A stretch of DNA of 64,000 nt from Roseomonas gilardii subsp. gilardii (GCF_023078375.1 NZ_CP095555.1:62001-126000), one strand, 5' to 3'. Counted from the stretch's first letter, positions 26,338 to 36,504 are shown. Translations and numbers: made by a program. Notes: generated by a model not told the origin, from the letters alone.

Positions 26338-29085
26338 TCACGGCGCAGGCCGGGCCGAGCGACGCGAGAGCCTTCGGATGGCCATCTTCTCTGTCTCAAC
26401 CAGGAAAAAGAACACCATTCCCGCGAACAGGAGGCCAAGCCATGTGCCGGGGCCCATGCCTTGGGTCTCGAACAGCAATTGCAACGGCGGCGCGTAGGTG
26501 AAGAGCAGTTGCAGGATCACCACTGCCCCGATGCCCAGAGGCAGGGCACGGTTGTCGAGATGAACCTTCAGATCCAGTGAAGATTCGACCTTGAAGCGAC
26601 TGTTAAGAAGGTAGAAGACCTGCCCCAGCACCAGGGCATTGACAGCCGCGGTGCGCGCGAGTGCGTCGGAGGCGTCATCTCTCCTCATCCAGGCGAAGGC
26701 CCACAGCGTTAGCACCAGCAGCGCTACGCCAACGAAGGCTACGCGCCACAGGCCGAAGGCGTCGAGGATGGGGCGGGAGACTTCACGTGGCGGGCGGCGC
26801 ATCACATCCTTCTCATGCGGCTCGAAAGAGATGACGAGGCCAAGAGCGACGGAAGTCACCATGTTCACCCACAGGATCTGGGGCGCGGTAATCGGCGGTG
26901 CGAAGCCTAGCAGGATGGCAACCATGATCACGAGCCCCTGCGCGACATTCGTCGGCAGCATGAACAGGATGGCCTTCTCGATATTGTTGTAGACGGTACG
27001 CCCTTCCTTCACAGCAAGGCTGATGGAGGCGAAGTTGTCATCGGCCAACACCATCTCGGCCGCTTCCTTGGTCACCTCGGTACCTTTGATGCCCATGGCG
27101 ATGCCGACATCCGCCTTCTTCAGGGCTGGCGCATCATTGACGCCGTCGCCGGTCATGGCCACGATCTGCCCATTGGCCTGAATAGCCTTGACCAAGCGTA
27201 GCTTGTGCTCGGGAGTGGCTCGCGCGAAGACGTCTACGTCGCGCACGCAGTCCTGCAGCTCAGCCTCGTTCATCCGCTCGATCTCGACCCCGGCCACAGC
27301 GGTCTTGCCATCTCCGATACCGAGCATTGCAGCAATCGCGGCGGCGGTGATCTTGTGGTCGCCCGTGATCATGGTGACCCGTATGCCGCCCCCATGACAT
27401 TCTCGCACGGCAGAGACAGCTTCGGCTCGCGGCGGATCGAGCAGGCCGACAAGGCCGAGCAGCATGAGGTCATGGGGCAGGTCCGCCGCTTTCAGCTCCC
27501 CGCCCGGGAGTCCAGGCTGCAGCTTCCAGGCCAGGGCAAGAACCCGCTCGCCCTTTGCTGCCAACTTATCCGCCGCCGCCAGCCAGGTGTTAAGGAAGAG
27601 TGGCGCGGATTGCCCGGCGCCCAGCAACTCCCGGTCACAGTGGCGCAGGATGACCTCCGGTGCTCCCTTCACCAGCAGCATTTCTACCCCTTGATCATCG
27701 CGGTGTAGGGTGGCCATGAACTTGTGCTCGGACTCGAAGGGAATGATGTCAACGCGCTGGTGCGCCGCCAGCACCGCTTCCCGCCCCAGCCCTACCTTGG
27801 TCGCGAAGGGATACAGCGCCGCCTCGGTGGGGTCGCCCTCTACCTTCCAGGTGCCCTCCTTCTCGAGCAGTTCCGCGTCATTACAGAGGATGGAGACGCG
27901 CCCCATCCCCTCCAGGGCCGCGTCATCCCCCGCAGGCACGCCCTCCTTCAGGATTTGACCCTGCATGGCATAGCCCTGCCCCGTCACGGTGTAGCTGCCG
28001 CCGGCGGTGACGGCCGAGGTAACCATCATTTCCATCAGTGTCAGCGTCCCGGTCTTATCGGAGCAGATCCGGGAGACCGAGCCCAGAGTCTCGACGGCCG
28101 GCAGGCGCCGGATAATGGCATGGCGCTGTGCCATCCGCTGCACGCCGATCGCCAGCGTTACCGTGATGAGTGCGGGCAGGCCCTCCGGAATCACCGAGAC
28201 GGCGATGCTGACCACGGCCTGGAAGATATCGATGAAAGGCATGCCGCGAATGAAACGGCCGAAGAGGAAGACCAGGACGCTGACGATGCCGATGGCGGTT
28301 GTGATGACATAGCCGAACTTCTTGATTTGCCGCAGCAGCGGCGTGTCCAAGGCACTGACACCGGACATCAGCTGGTTGATGCGGCCAAGTTCGGTCGCGG
28401 CGCCAGTCGCCACCACCACACCTATCCCGCGCCCGGAGGCGACCAGTGTCCCGGAGAAGGCCATGTTTGTCCGATCCCCCACGGTTGCCCGCCGTGGCAA
28501 GATCTCGGTAGTCTTGTCGATCGGCACCGACTCGCCGGTAAGAGCGGCCTCCTCCGTCCGCAGGCTCTTCACCTCGACCAGACGCAGGTCAGCTGGGATC
28601 TTGTCCCCTGATTCGAGCAACACGATGTCGCCCGGCACCAGTTCCTCGGCTGGGATGATCCGCAACTTGCCAGCGCGGCGAACGCGAGCCTCAGCCGAAA
28701 GCATGTTGCGGATGGAATCGAGAGCTTTCTCCGCCTTGCCCTCCTGAATGAAGCCCAGCAGGGCATTGAGGAGCACCACGGCCAGAATGATCCCAGCATC
28801 CAGCCAGAGACCGATCAGGAGCTTCACGAAGCCGGCCGCGAGCAGGACATAGACGAGTATGCTGTTAAGCTGCTGGAGGAACTTCCGCAGCGGCCCTGTC
28901 TTCTGGCCTTCCGGAAGGCGGTTGGGGCCATGCCGCTGCAAGCGCTTCCCCGCTTCCTCGACGGAAAGTCCGGTTTCCGCCGTGGTGTTCAGGTCCTTTA
29001 TGACCGCCTCAGCGGTGGCAGCGTGCCAGTCAGCGACCGGGCCGTCGCTCGCAATCTTGTCAGCCTTTCGGGCTGCGGTGTCCAT
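26338..29085 (-). CDS. P-type cation-transporting ATPase (type II, Ca2+/Mg2+-like)
   Basis: This 915-residue pump has the N-terminal cation_ATPase domain (LNTTAETGLSVEEAGKRLQRHGPNRLPEG), actuator TGES (184-187), PEGLPA in membrane helix 4 (300-305), the phosphorylation motif CSDKTGTLT with Asp343, VKGAPE in the nucleotide domain, and GDGVNDAPALKKADVGIAMG. Ten membrane segments are expected. The PEGLPA motif fits SERCA-like calcium or related divalent pumps. The ATG at 29085 follows GGACGGAG. It is a single gene between two mobile-element remnants. Confidence 0.87.
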   Translation of the reverse strand: MDTAARKADKIASDGPVADWHAATAEAVIKDLNTTAETGLSVEEAGKRLQRHGPNRLPEGQKTGPLRKFLQQLNSILVYVLLAAGFVKLLIGLWLDAGIILAVVLLNALLGFIQEGKAEKALDSIRNMLSAEARVRRAGKLRIIPAEELVPGDIVLLESGDKIPADLRLVEVKSLRTEEAALTGESVPIDKTTEILPRRATVGDRTNMAFSGTLVASGRGIGVVVATGAATELGRINQLMSGVSALDTPLLRQIKKFGYVITTAIGIVSVLVFLFGRFIRGMPFIDIFQAVVSIAVSVIPEGLPALITVTLAIGVQRMAQRHAIIRRLPAVETLGSVSRICSDKTGTLTLMEMMVTSAVTAGGSYTVTGQGYAMQGQILKEGVPAGDDAALEGMGRVSILCNDAELLEKEGTWKVEGDPTEAALYPFATKVGLGREAVLAAHQRVDIIPFESEHKFMATLHRDDQGVEMLLVKGAPEVILRHCDRELLGAGQSAPLFLNTWLAAADKLAAKGERVLALAWKLQPGLPGGELKAADLPHDLMLLGLVGLLDPPRAEAVSAVRECHGGGIRVTMITGDHKITAAAIAAMLGIGDGKTAVAGVEIERMNEAELQDCVRDVDVFARATPEHKLRLVKAIQANGQIVAMTGDGVNDAPALKKADVGIAMGIKGTEVTKEAAEMVLADDNFASISLAVKEGRTVYNNIEKAILFMLPTNVAQGLVIMVAILLGFAPPITAPQILWVNMVTSVALGLVISFEPHEKDVMRRPPREVSRPILDAFGLWRVAFVGVALLVLTLWAFAWMRRDDASDALARTAAVNALVLGQVFYLLNSRFKVESSLDLKVHLDNRALPLGIGAVVILQLLFTYAPPLQLLFETQGMGPGTWLGLLFAGMVFFFLVETEKMAIRRLSRRSARPAP

Positions 29086-29245
29086 GAGCACACTCCGTCC
29101 TTCCGCCAGCTCAGCGTGACATGCACGTCGCGGCCAGCTTACCATAACAAAAGTGTTGCAATCCCTTTGCCAGCAGGCAAGTTGATGCTTGCCTTCCTCT
29201 GTTGTTGGCGGTCGACTTCGCTGTTGAATTCCTGGTACCACTGAT

Positions 29246-30181
29246 GTGCCGACGGCCGTCACGCCGGAGGCTGTTGTGGTTGGATCACGCGGCCAAAGCT
29301 GGTGCCGCTCGTTTGGCCGCGAGCCGCTTTCGGGCGATGCCGACACGCTCGCCCTCTACGCCTGCGCCGGCCGCGGCCTCAGCCCCGCCTCGCTGCGCGT
29401 CCACCTCGCCGCCATCCAGGCCGCCCACCGCCTGGCCGGGGTGGCGCTGGACCCGCGCGAGCCGCGGCTGGCCATGGTGCTCGAAGGCATCGCCCGCAGC
29501 CATGGCACCCAGCCCCGGCGCAGAGCCGCCGCGGCCGGCCCGGACGCGCTGCGGCTGATGCTGGCCGCCCGCCCGCCCGGCACCGCAATCCCGGAGGTCG
29601 CGGCCTGGCGGCGAGGCTGGCTGCGGGCGGGAGAGGGGGTGCCGGCCCTCCTCGCCGCGGAAGCCGTGGCCCGCTGGATGCGCGAGGCCGGGGAAGGCGA
29701 CCTCGCCCGACCGGAGCCGCAACAGGCGCTGTTCCTGGCCGCCGTGCTGCTGAAGCGCCGGTGGCGGCTGGGTCACGTGCCTCTGGTCTTCTGGGCAGGG
29801 GCCGGGCCGGGGGAGCGGCTGCCGCGACCCACCGGGGATCCGGCCGCGTGGCCGGGGCTGTTCCTCACCCGCTTGGCCGCCGCCGCGCGAAAGGGGCTGG
29901 AGGTGCTGGATCGCCTGGAGGCGGCACAGCAGCGACTTGCCGCGCTGGCCGAAGGCGCGCGGCGCTCCTCCTCGCTGCCGACCGCGGCGGAACTGGTGCT
30001 GCGCCGGCCACTCGTTACCGCGCCGCAACTGGCCAGGGACCTCGGCCTGACCCATCAGGGCGCGCTGCTGATCCTGGCCAGGCTGCAGAAGGCCCGGATC
30101 GCTCAGGAGGTGACGGGCAGGGGGAGCTTCAGGGCTTACGCGGTTAATGTCACTTCCCACACGGGATGGAGCAGCACGTGA
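29246..30181 (+). pseudogene. Chimeric ORF: integrase N-terminal piece joined to a DUF1612/HTH-type protein
   Basis: Residues about 15-110 resemble the core-binding domain of a tyrosine recombinase (DADTLALYACAGRGLSPASL, then RVHLAAIQAAHRLAG). From about residue 115 (PEVAAWRRGWLRAGEGVP) the style changes to a plasmid-type protein with a C-terminal helix-turn-helix (AELVLRRPLVTAPQLARDLGLTHQGALLILARL, then EVTGRGSFRAYAV), like the DUF1612/HTH family of rhizobial plasmids. The two halves share one frame but not one family. The catalytic domain of the integrase is absent, so the ORF is probably a recombination product without its original function. Confidence 0.55.
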
Positions 30182-30350
30182 AACTGGGGAAGTTCGTGGT
30201 TGGCGGGACCTTCTGGTGCGGCGACCATCCCCTTCAAAATACCCAGGTAGTCTAGATACGGTAATCGGGTCGGCGTGGTAGCGGAGGTTGCTGCGGCTGG
30301 ATGTTCTTCCATGTGACCCTCGGGAATCATGAGTTGAGGGAGGCACCGAG

Positions 30351-30468
30351 ATGACCCACTGCGCCGGGATCGACGTCTCGCTGGAGACGAGCAGCATCTG
30401 CATCGTGGACGCCCAGGGACTGATCCAGCGCGAATTCAAGATGGAGAGCGAGCCGGAGGCCATCCCAG
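30351..30468 (+). pseudogene. IS110-family transposase, N-terminal fragment
   Basis: The ATG at 30351 starts CAGIDVSLETSSICIVDAQG, the conserved first strand (with the first catalytic Asp) of IS110-type DEDD transposases. The similarity stops after about 38 codons and an unrelated sequence follows, so only the 5' end survives. Confidence 0.6.
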
Positions 30469-30830
30469 AACCGCGAACTCGCCCTCCGCGTTCTCACCCA
30501 CAACCCCGTGCTCCTCGCTGAAGCCGCATGAGCGTTTCAACAGAGCAAGCACGGTGAAGACCACCGGAGCCGATAAACGACCACTCACAGCCTCATCAAG
30601 AAGATTTTCGGTTATTCGCCTGTCTTCACAGAAGGAAACCAGCGAAGGTCGGACAACTTCGATCAGTCTATTTCATCGACAGGATCTTCCGGTCCGGCGA
30701 TCTTGTCGCTCCATGGTACTGGAGTTCGGACCCATGCAGATCCTCGTCATACGAAAGGCTTTCTGTTGTTGAGCTGTGATGACGTCACCCTGCTATCGCA
30801 GATCAAGAACCAAGCCCTGGAAAACTCCGA
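30469..30830. other. Intergenic debris between IS110 fragment and small ORF
   Basis: The first 70 bases contain a possible gene end (frame QNRELALRVLTHNPVLLAEAA then TGA) of unknown parent. The rest has lower GC than the surroundings and only short ORFs with no domain signal. Nothing else is recognised. Confidence 0.4.
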
Positions 30831-31109
30831 ATGTCCTGCCTGCCCCTTGTAGCCCTACAGCACACAGCATCCGTCCAGATCACGAGAGGCCCTCGGGAGC
30901 CGCTCAACCCACTTCATACCTCGCAGCCCATCAGCTTCCGTGGGCATTTCGTCGGCGTCCTGCTGCAACGGAAATCGGACTCACTTGTCCTCGCCAGGCA
31001 TTCCGCCGTGAAACCGCTGGAGGGACGGGTCTTCGCCGGATCCGCGGAAGCGATCCGCGCGGTGCGCCAAGCCATGATTGCGGGCCAGCAGTCCGGGGCG
31101 AGCACCTGA
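30831..31109 (+). CDS. Possible small protein upstream of cysteine synthase
   Basis: A 92-codon ORF. The first 30 residues look non-coding, but the last 60 (FRGHFVGVLLQRKSDSLVLARHSAVKPLEGRVFAGSAEAIRAVRQAM) have a natural composition and a beta-beta-alpha look. A shorter protein starting inside, or a 5'-truncated gene, is possible. No family is recognised. Confidence 0.3.
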   Translation: MSCLPLVALQHTASVQITRGPREPLNPLHTSQPISFRGHFVGVLLQRKSDSLVLARHSAVKPLEGRVFAGSAEAIRAVRQAMIAGQQSGAST

Positions 31110-31262
31110 CACCGTCCGTCGGTGCCTGAGCATGGCGCTGCCCGCGCATGTCTCCGCCAAGGGCAGAGTCCGCCGCGCGCCCTCCGATGCGACGCCGGGG
31201 CAATCCGATTTCACCGACATCGCACTGCCAAGTCGAAGTGCCATCATCGCGAAGGATGCAGC

Positions 31263-32219
31263 ATGGGTAGGATCTATGACAGTCTCTCCGATCTGGTCGG
31301 CGACACGCCGATGTTGGAACTGCACCGCATCCGGCAGAGGTGGAATCTCGATAGCCGCCTGATCGGCAAGATCGAGTACCTGAATCCCGCCGGCAGCATC
31401 AAGGACAGGACAGCCTGGGGCATCATCCGGGAGGCCGAAAACAGCGGCCGTCTGAAGCCGGGCGACCTGCTGGTGGATGTCACCAGCGGCAATACGGGCA
31501 TCGGGCTGGCGGCGGTGGCGGCATCGCGGGGATACCGAACGAAATTCTACCTTCGGAACATCATCAGCCAGGAGAAGATCAATGTGCTGCGCCAGTATGG
31601 CGCCGAGGTCGTCCTGATCGACAATCACGAGTTCCTCGAACCGGGTGCGATCGACGCGATCCTGACGCGGATCCAGAATGAGAATCCGGACGCGTACTTC
31701 ACGGACCAGCGCGGCAACCAAGCCAACTGGCGCATCCACGAGGAGACCACCGGCCCCGAGATCTGGCGGGACACGGACGGCACGGTGGATGTCCTCGTAG
31801 GGGCTGTCGGCACGGGGGGGACGATCTCCGGCACCGCCCGCTTCCTGAAGGCGCAGAAGCCTGGCGTCAGGATCGTCGTCGCGGAACCGAGTCCGGACTC
31901 CATTCCTTCGAAGGAGCATCCCTATGCGGAGACCATCGAGGGCGTGCACAAGGTCACGGATGTCGAGAAGACTCTGCTTCCTGGTAACTTCGACGCGGAA
32001 GTGGTTGACGAGACCCTTGCCGTGAGCGTGGCCGAAGCACGACGGGTGGCGCAGCTCCTGGCCCGAGAGGAAGGACTCCTCGTTGGAACGTCTGGTGGCG
32101 CGGTGCTGTCCGTCGCACTGGCCGTCGCCGCCCGACCGGAACATGCCGGCCAGACCATCGTCGTCATCTTTCCCGATAGCGGGGAGCGTTACCTCTCCAC
32201 GCAAACTACGCCCGCCTGA
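31263..32219 (+). CDS. cysK: Cysteine synthase-like PLP enzyme (CysK/CBS family)
   Basis: This 318-residue fold-type II PLP protein has VGDTPMLEL, the PLP lysine in NPAGSIKDR (Lys47), the phosphate and substrate loop TSGNTG (74-79), GTGGTISG and the C-terminal PDSGERYLST. These fit O-acetylserine sulfhydrylase or the catalytic core of cystathionine beta-synthase; no CBS regulatory domain follows. As the first gene before a cluster of monooxygenases and a cystine-type ABC transporter, it may reassimilate sulfide or handle sulfur amino acids released there. Confidence 0.85.
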   Translation: MGRIYDSLSDLVGDTPMLELHRIRQRWNLDSRLIGKIEYLNPAGSIKDRTAWGIIREAENSGRLKPGDLLVDVTSGNTGIGLAAVAASRGYRTKFYLRNIISQEKINVLRQYGAEVVLIDNHEFLEPGAIDAILTRIQNENPDAYFTDQRGNQANWRIHEETTGPEIWRDTDGTVDVLVGAVGTGGTISGTARFLKAQKPGVRIVVAEPSPDSIPSKEHPYAETIEGVHKVTDVEKTLLPGNFDAEVVDETLAVSVAEARRVAQLLAREEGLLVGTSGGAVLSVALAVAARPEHAGQTIVVIFPDSGERYLSTQTTPA

Positions 32220-32259
32220 GGCGTCCGCCGCCGGCGGCGGGGGCGTTGTGACCGCCGCT

Positions 32260-32880
32260 TCACCCAACCGGCGTGAACTGTGCGAGGCGTCCGAGAATGC
32301 GCGCTTCCTGCTCGGATTTGATAGCGTTGACCTCCACTGTCGCCTCTTCGAAGGAGCGGGCGGGCCGGCGCAGGGGCGAGCAACCGGGCTGGCCCGCCTT
32401 GACACCGATATGCTTTTCAAACGGCAGCGAGCGGTAGAGCGCGGGGGCGGCATCCAGGTCGAACAACGGGCGGAAGCCCAGCTTCAGGTACAGGGCGACC
32501 GCCTCCGGCTGGCGGAAGCCGGTGGTCAGATAGGCGCGGGTATAGCCGAGATCGCCGGCGCGCTTCTCCAGCGCCGCCATGATCCGGTGTGCCAAGCCCT
32601 GACGGCGCATCGCCGGATGCGTCCAGACGCGCTTGATTTCGACCGTCTCGTCGTCATGGCTCATGAAGGCCCCGCCCGCGACGACATGGCCATCCTGCAG
32701 CAGGACCAGGAAATCGCCCAGCGGCGGCACAAAGGCGGCGGGCGGATAGCGGTCCACCTCGGCACGCGCACCGCCGGGACGATCAGTGCCATAGCGATCG
32801 GCGAATTCGGCGACGAGCCCGTCCAGCACGACCTGGGCCTCAGCCGCGAGTAAAGAGGAATGGATGATGGTTTCGCTCAT
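32260..32880 (-). CDS. GNAT N-acetyltransferase (first of two related copies)
   Basis: This 206-residue protein has the GNAT acetyl-CoA site VWTHPAMRRQGLAHRIMAALE (R/QxxGxG/A loop as RRQGLA) and the C-terminal strand TTGFRQPEAVALYLKLGF. It is clearly paralogous to the product of 35956-36504: both share GFRQPEA and a C-terminal LPFEK-IG ending. It lies on the opposite strand between the cysteine synthase and the first luciferase-like gene. In Bacillus S-modified-cysteine salvage a GNAT acetylates the amino group first; the same role is inferred here. Confidence 0.8.
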   Translation of the reverse strand: MSETIIHSSLLAAEAQVVLDGLVAEFADRYGTDRPGGARAEVDRYPPAAFVPPLGDFLVLLQDGHVVAGGAFMSHDDETVEIKRVWTHPAMRRQGLAHRIMAALEKRAGDLGYTRAYLTTGFRQPEAVALYLKLGFRPLFDLDAAPALYRSLPFEKHIGVKAGQPGCSPLRRPARSFEEATVEVNAIKSEQEARILGRLAQFTPVG

Positions 32881-33590
32881 CTCTGATCTCTTCTCGGACA
32901 GCGCGTAGCCGCACACGTCGCCCAGCGTGGCGAAGGCTGTGTGGCAGCATGGCCAATGGCAGCGTTGCTGTCATAGCGACGGGACATGCTGGACAAGGGG
33001 AGCATCATCCGTGCTGGCCAGTATGGTTCCTTGCCGGCGACGTCCGTCTGGGTTGACTTCATGGCAATAACTTATTGTCGCCTTTGAAGTAAATCTGCTG
33101 AAGAACAAGATCAACAGAATGATTTTCCATAGTTTTGCGAACCGAGAGGGTTTTGTTGTCCAAACTTCGTCACGGATCGAATGGCCGTCCCATGGCGCGC
33201 GATCTTCTGCTTGTTCCAGGGTCAGATACCCGGGGGAACATAGCCGGGTCCGCCGCTCATCATCCATCCTCCGAACGTCTCACCGAACCACGATCACCAC
33301 GGCGTCCGGAATACACGGTAGAGGACGGGATCGAGAGAGAATGACGTCCTCATAACGGCTGGCCTGATGCTACCCGCCCACCAGAACCCCGGACATGCCA
33401 TGCAATGCCGGCGTGAGGGCTGTCGCAGCGTGCGTCGTTCACGCCGATGCAAACAAACTCGTTGAAGACGGCAGCGGAGAATATGTCTGTTGCCGCGCGC
33501 GGAACTACACAATCCGGTTCTCTTGTCTCCGGGGTCCGCTCCCGTCAATTTGTCCTTACCGGAAACAGAGACAAGAAGCCGCTGGCCGTC
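32881..33590. promoter_or_regulatory. Long intergenic region before the sulfur-salvage operon
   Basis: This 710-base divergent region contains an AT-richer block near 33060-33150 (CAATAACTTATTGTCG with an imperfect inverted repeat AATAACTTATT). It probably holds the promoters of the GNAT gene and of the plus-strand operon. Short ORFs here show no domain. No riboswitch or regulator gene was recognised. Confidence 0.35.
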
Positions 33591-34592
33591 ATGTCCTATC
33601 TGCTCAGCATTCTCGACAAGAGCCCTGTCGTTGCCGGCGAAACAGCCAGTTCGGCCCTGCGCCGCACGATCGATCTGGCGAAGCGCGCGGAGAAGCTTGG
33701 CTATCATCGTTTCTGGCTGGCGGAACATCATGGCGCCCCCGGCCTCGCTGGCGTGGCGCCGGAGATCCTGGCCTCGCATCTCTTGGCCCACACCGACCGC
33801 ATCCGCATCGGTTCCGGCGGCGCGATGCTGCAGCACTACAGCCCCTACAAGGTCGCGGAGAGCTTCCAGCTTCTGGCGGCGCTGGCGCCGCACCGCGTGG
33901 ACCTGGGCATCGGCAAGGCGCCCGGCGGCCTGCCCTTCACGACGCGCGCCCTCCAGTGGGAACGCCGGGATGATGCGGCGGGCTTCGACGAGAAGCTGCA
34001 ACTGCTCGACGGCTTCCTGCGGAACAGCCTGCCGGCGGATCATGCCCTCGCCGGCGCGGTGGCCAACCCGCGCCCCGAGGTGGCGGCGGAACGCTTCCTG
34101 CTGGGGGCGAGCCCGGAAAGCGCGATCCTGGCGGCCCGGCTCGGATGGTCCTTCGTCTATGCGGGCCATTTCAACGGTGACCCCGCCCAGCTCGCGCAAA
34201 CGCTTGGGACATTCACGGCGCGGGCACCGGGCCAGTCGCCCATGCTGGCCCTGGCCGTCCTGGTCACCCGCACGGAGGAGGAGGCCAGGCAGCGCCTCGC
34301 CGCGCACCGCATCTACCGCGTCACCCTGGAAACAGGGCAGTCGGTGAATGTGGGCAGCGCCGAGCAGGCCGCGGAGTTCGCCCGCCAGGCCGGTGTCACG
34401 CGCTACACCACCGAGGAACGCAGGCCGGCGGTGCTGGCGGGAACGGCGGAGCAGGTTCGGACGGAGCTGTCCCATCTGGCCTCACGCCACGGGATCAGGG
34501 AATTCGTCCTGGACCTGCCTGTGCCTGACGAAGAAGCGCGCATCGCGACGATCGAGCTGCTGGCCCAGGACCGCGTCCTGGCCGCGGCCTGA
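33591..34592 (+). CDS. MsnO8/CmoO-like LLM-class flavin monooxygenase
   Basis: This 333-residue TIM-barrel protein of the bacterial luciferase family begins MSYLLSILDKSPV and has FWLAEHHGAPGLAGVAPEIL, RIRIGSGGAMLQHYSPYKVAE and VDLGIGKAPGG, the signature set of the MsnO8 subgroup. The open frame extends to 33447 but the start at 33591 fits the family. Members include B. subtilis CmoO of the S-methylcysteine/cystine-type operon. It should need reduced FMN from a reductase not encoded here. First gene of the run to 41503. Confidence 0.85.
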   Translation: MSYLLSILDKSPVVAGETASSALRRTIDLAKRAEKLGYHRFWLAEHHGAPGLAGVAPEILASHLLAHTDRIRIGSGGAMLQHYSPYKVAESFQLLAALAPHRVDLGIGKAPGGLPFTTRALQWERRDDAAGFDEKLQLLDGFLRNSLPADHALAGAVANPRPEVAAERFLLGASPESAILAARLGWSFVYAGHFNGDPAQLAQTLGTFTARAPGQSPMLALAVLVTRTEEEARQRLAAHRIYRVTLETGQSVNVGSAEQAAEFARQAGVTRYTTEERRPAVLAGTAEQVRTELSHLASRHGIREFVLDLPVPDEEARIATIELLAQDRVLAAA

Positions 34593-34618
34593 TCTCAGCA
34601 CAAGGATAATCCACCGCT

Positions 34619-35956
34619 ATGAGCACTCGCCCCATCACCTTCGGAATCATGCTTCAGGGCCCCGGCGGCCACATGAATTCCTGGAAGCATCCGAGCGTCC
34701 CGCCGGATGCCAGCGTCAACCTGGGCTTCTTCGTCGATACCATCCGCAAGGCCGAATCCGCGGGGATCGCCTTCGCCTTTGTGGCCGACGGGCTCTACAT
34801 CAACGAGAAGTCGATCCCGCATTTCCTGAACCGGTTCGAGCCGCTCACCATCCTGTCCGCGCTCGCCGCGGTGACCTCGCGCATCGGACTCGTCGGCACC
34901 GTCTCCACCTCCTATAGCGATCCCTTCACCGTGGCGCGGCAGTTCGCCTCGCTCGACCTGATCAGCGGGGGCCGGGCCGGGTGGAATGCCGTGACCTCGC
35001 CGCTCGAAGGGTCCGCGAAGAACTACGGCCGCCCCCATCCCGAGCATGCCCTCCGCTACGAGATCGCGGCGGAATACATCGACGTGCTGAAGGGCCTGTG
35101 GGATTCCTGGGACGATGACGCCTTCGTCCGCGACCGGGAAAGCGGCACCTTCTTCGATCCGGCGAAGCTGCACCGGCTGAATCACAAGGGGCGCTTCTTT
35201 TCCGTCGAGGGTCCGCTCAACATCGGACGTTCCGCGCAGGGACAGCCGGTCATTTTCCAGGCCGGTTCCTCCCCCGCCGGCATCGCCCTGGCCGGCCGGC
35301 ATGCTGACGCGGTCTTCAGCAATGCGCGCTCGATAGAGGAAAGCCAGGCCTTCTACCGCAAGATCCGGCAAAGTGCCGAAGCGCATGGACGCCGCCCGGA
35401 CGCCATCAAGTCCTTCCCCGGCATCGGTCCCATCGTCGGCGCCACGCAACAGGAAGCGGAGGAGAAGCTCCGGGTCATCCGTGACCTGGTGACCCTGCCG
35501 GAAGCGCTCAACTACCTGGGCCGCTTCTTCGACCACCACGATTTCACGCAGTACGATGTGGACGCGCCCTTCCCCGATCTGGGCGATATCGGGCGCAACA
35601 GCTTCCAGTCCACCACCGATGCCATCAAGCGCAATGCACGGGAACGGAAGCTGAGCCTGCGCGAGGCGGCGCTGGAAGCCGCCACGCCCAAGACGAATTT
35701 CGTCGGCACCCCGGAGGCGGTGGCCGAGGAAATCATCCGCTGGGTGGATGCCGAGGCCGCGGATGGCTTCATCCTCGGCTTCCCCGTCATCGGCGAGGGC
35801 TTCGACGACTTCTCGCGCCTCGTCCTGCCCATCCTCCAGGAACGCGGCCGCTACAACCCCGTGCAGGAGGGCCGCACGCTCCGCGATCATCTCGGCCTGC
35901 CCTTCCGCGAGAGCGTCCATGCGGCCGAGCCCCCGCTGCTGCGGCGGAGCGCCTGA
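34619..35956 (+). CDS. NtaA/DmoA/CmoJ-family FMN-dependent monooxygenase
   Basis: This 445-residue luciferase-like enzyme has the typical N-terminal HMNSWKHP, then LISGGRAGWNAVTS and NYGRPHPEHALRYEIAAEYIDVLKGLWDSWDDDA, landmarks of the subgroup with nitrilotriacetate, dimethylsulfide and N-acetyl-S-alkylcysteine monooxygenases (YxeK and CmoJ in Bacillus). It probably oxidises an N-acetylated S-substituted cysteine at or next to sulfur. It starts 27 bases after the MsnO8-like gene and overlaps the GNAT gene by one base. Confidence 0.87.
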   Translation: MSTRPITFGIMLQGPGGHMNSWKHPSVPPDASVNLGFFVDTIRKAESAGIAFAFVADGLYINEKSIPHFLNRFEPLTILSALAAVTSRIGLVGTVSTSYSDPFTVARQFASLDLISGGRAGWNAVTSPLEGSAKNYGRPHPEHALRYEIAAEYIDVLKGLWDSWDDDAFVRDRESGTFFDPAKLHRLNHKGRFFSVEGPLNIGRSAQGQPVIFQAGSSPAGIALAGRHADAVFSNARSIEESQAFYRKIRQSAEAHGRRPDAIKSFPGIGPIVGATQQEAEEKLRVIRDLVTLPEALNYLGRFFDHHDFTQYDVDAPFPDLGDIGRNSFQSTTDAIKRNARERKLSLREAALEAATPKTNFVGTPEAVAEEIIRWVDAEAADGFILGFPVIGEGFDDFSRLVLPILQERGRYNPVQEGRTLRDHLGLPFRESVHAAEPPLLRRSA

Positions 35957-36504
35957 TGATGGCGTCCGGGACGGTGCTGGACATCCTCCATACGACGCCG
36001 TTGGACCCGAAGGCCCGGCCGCTGCTCGACGCGTTGCTGGCCGAGTATGACCGGCGCTACGGGACCTTTTTCGATCCGCGTGGCGCCTCGGCCGAGCTGG
36101 AACGCTACCCGGCGGCGCTCTTCGCCCCGCCGGACGGGGCCTTCCTGCTGCTGCTGCGCGACGGCGAAACGGTCGGCGGCGGCGCCTTCATGCGCCATGA
36201 CGAGAGCACCGCGGAACTCAAGCGCGTCTGGGTGCGCGAGGATCTGCGTCGGCAGGGGCTCGCACGCCGCATCCTGACTGTGCTCGAGGTGCAGGCGGCG
36301 CGCCAGGGTTATTCCCGCCTCTATCTCACGACCGGCTTCCGCCAGCCGGAAGCCGCGGGCCTCTATCTCAGCAGCGGCTACCGGGCGCTGTTCGACCTGG
36401 AGGTGGACCCGGAGGTCCATCGCAAGCTGCCCTTCGAGAAGCCTATCGGTCAGCCGTATCCCCGCCGGATGGCAGAGGCCTGTTGTCCGCGACAGGCCCA
36501 CTGA
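35956..36504 (+). CDS. GNAT N-acetyltransferase (second copy)
   Basis: This 182-residue GNAT has RVWVREDLRRQGLARRILTVLEVQ (acetyl-CoA loop RRQGLA) and YLTTGFRQPEAAGLYLSSGYRALFDLE. TGATG overlap with the monooxygenase stop gives translational coupling. It corresponds in place and type to the SnaA/SnaB acetyltransferases of Bacillus salvage operons, which N-acetylate S-alkylcysteines before oxygenation. The relation to the 32260 copy suggests duplication with possible difference in substrate. Confidence 0.82.
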   Translation: MMASGTVLDILHTTPLDPKARPLLDALLAEYDRRYGTFFDPRGASAELERYPAALFAPPDGAFLLLLRDGETVGGGAFMRHDESTAELKRVWVREDLRRQGLARRILTVLEVQAARQGYSRLYLTTGFRQPEAAGLYLSSGYRALFDLEVDPEVHRKLPFEKPIGQPYPRRMAEACCPRQAH

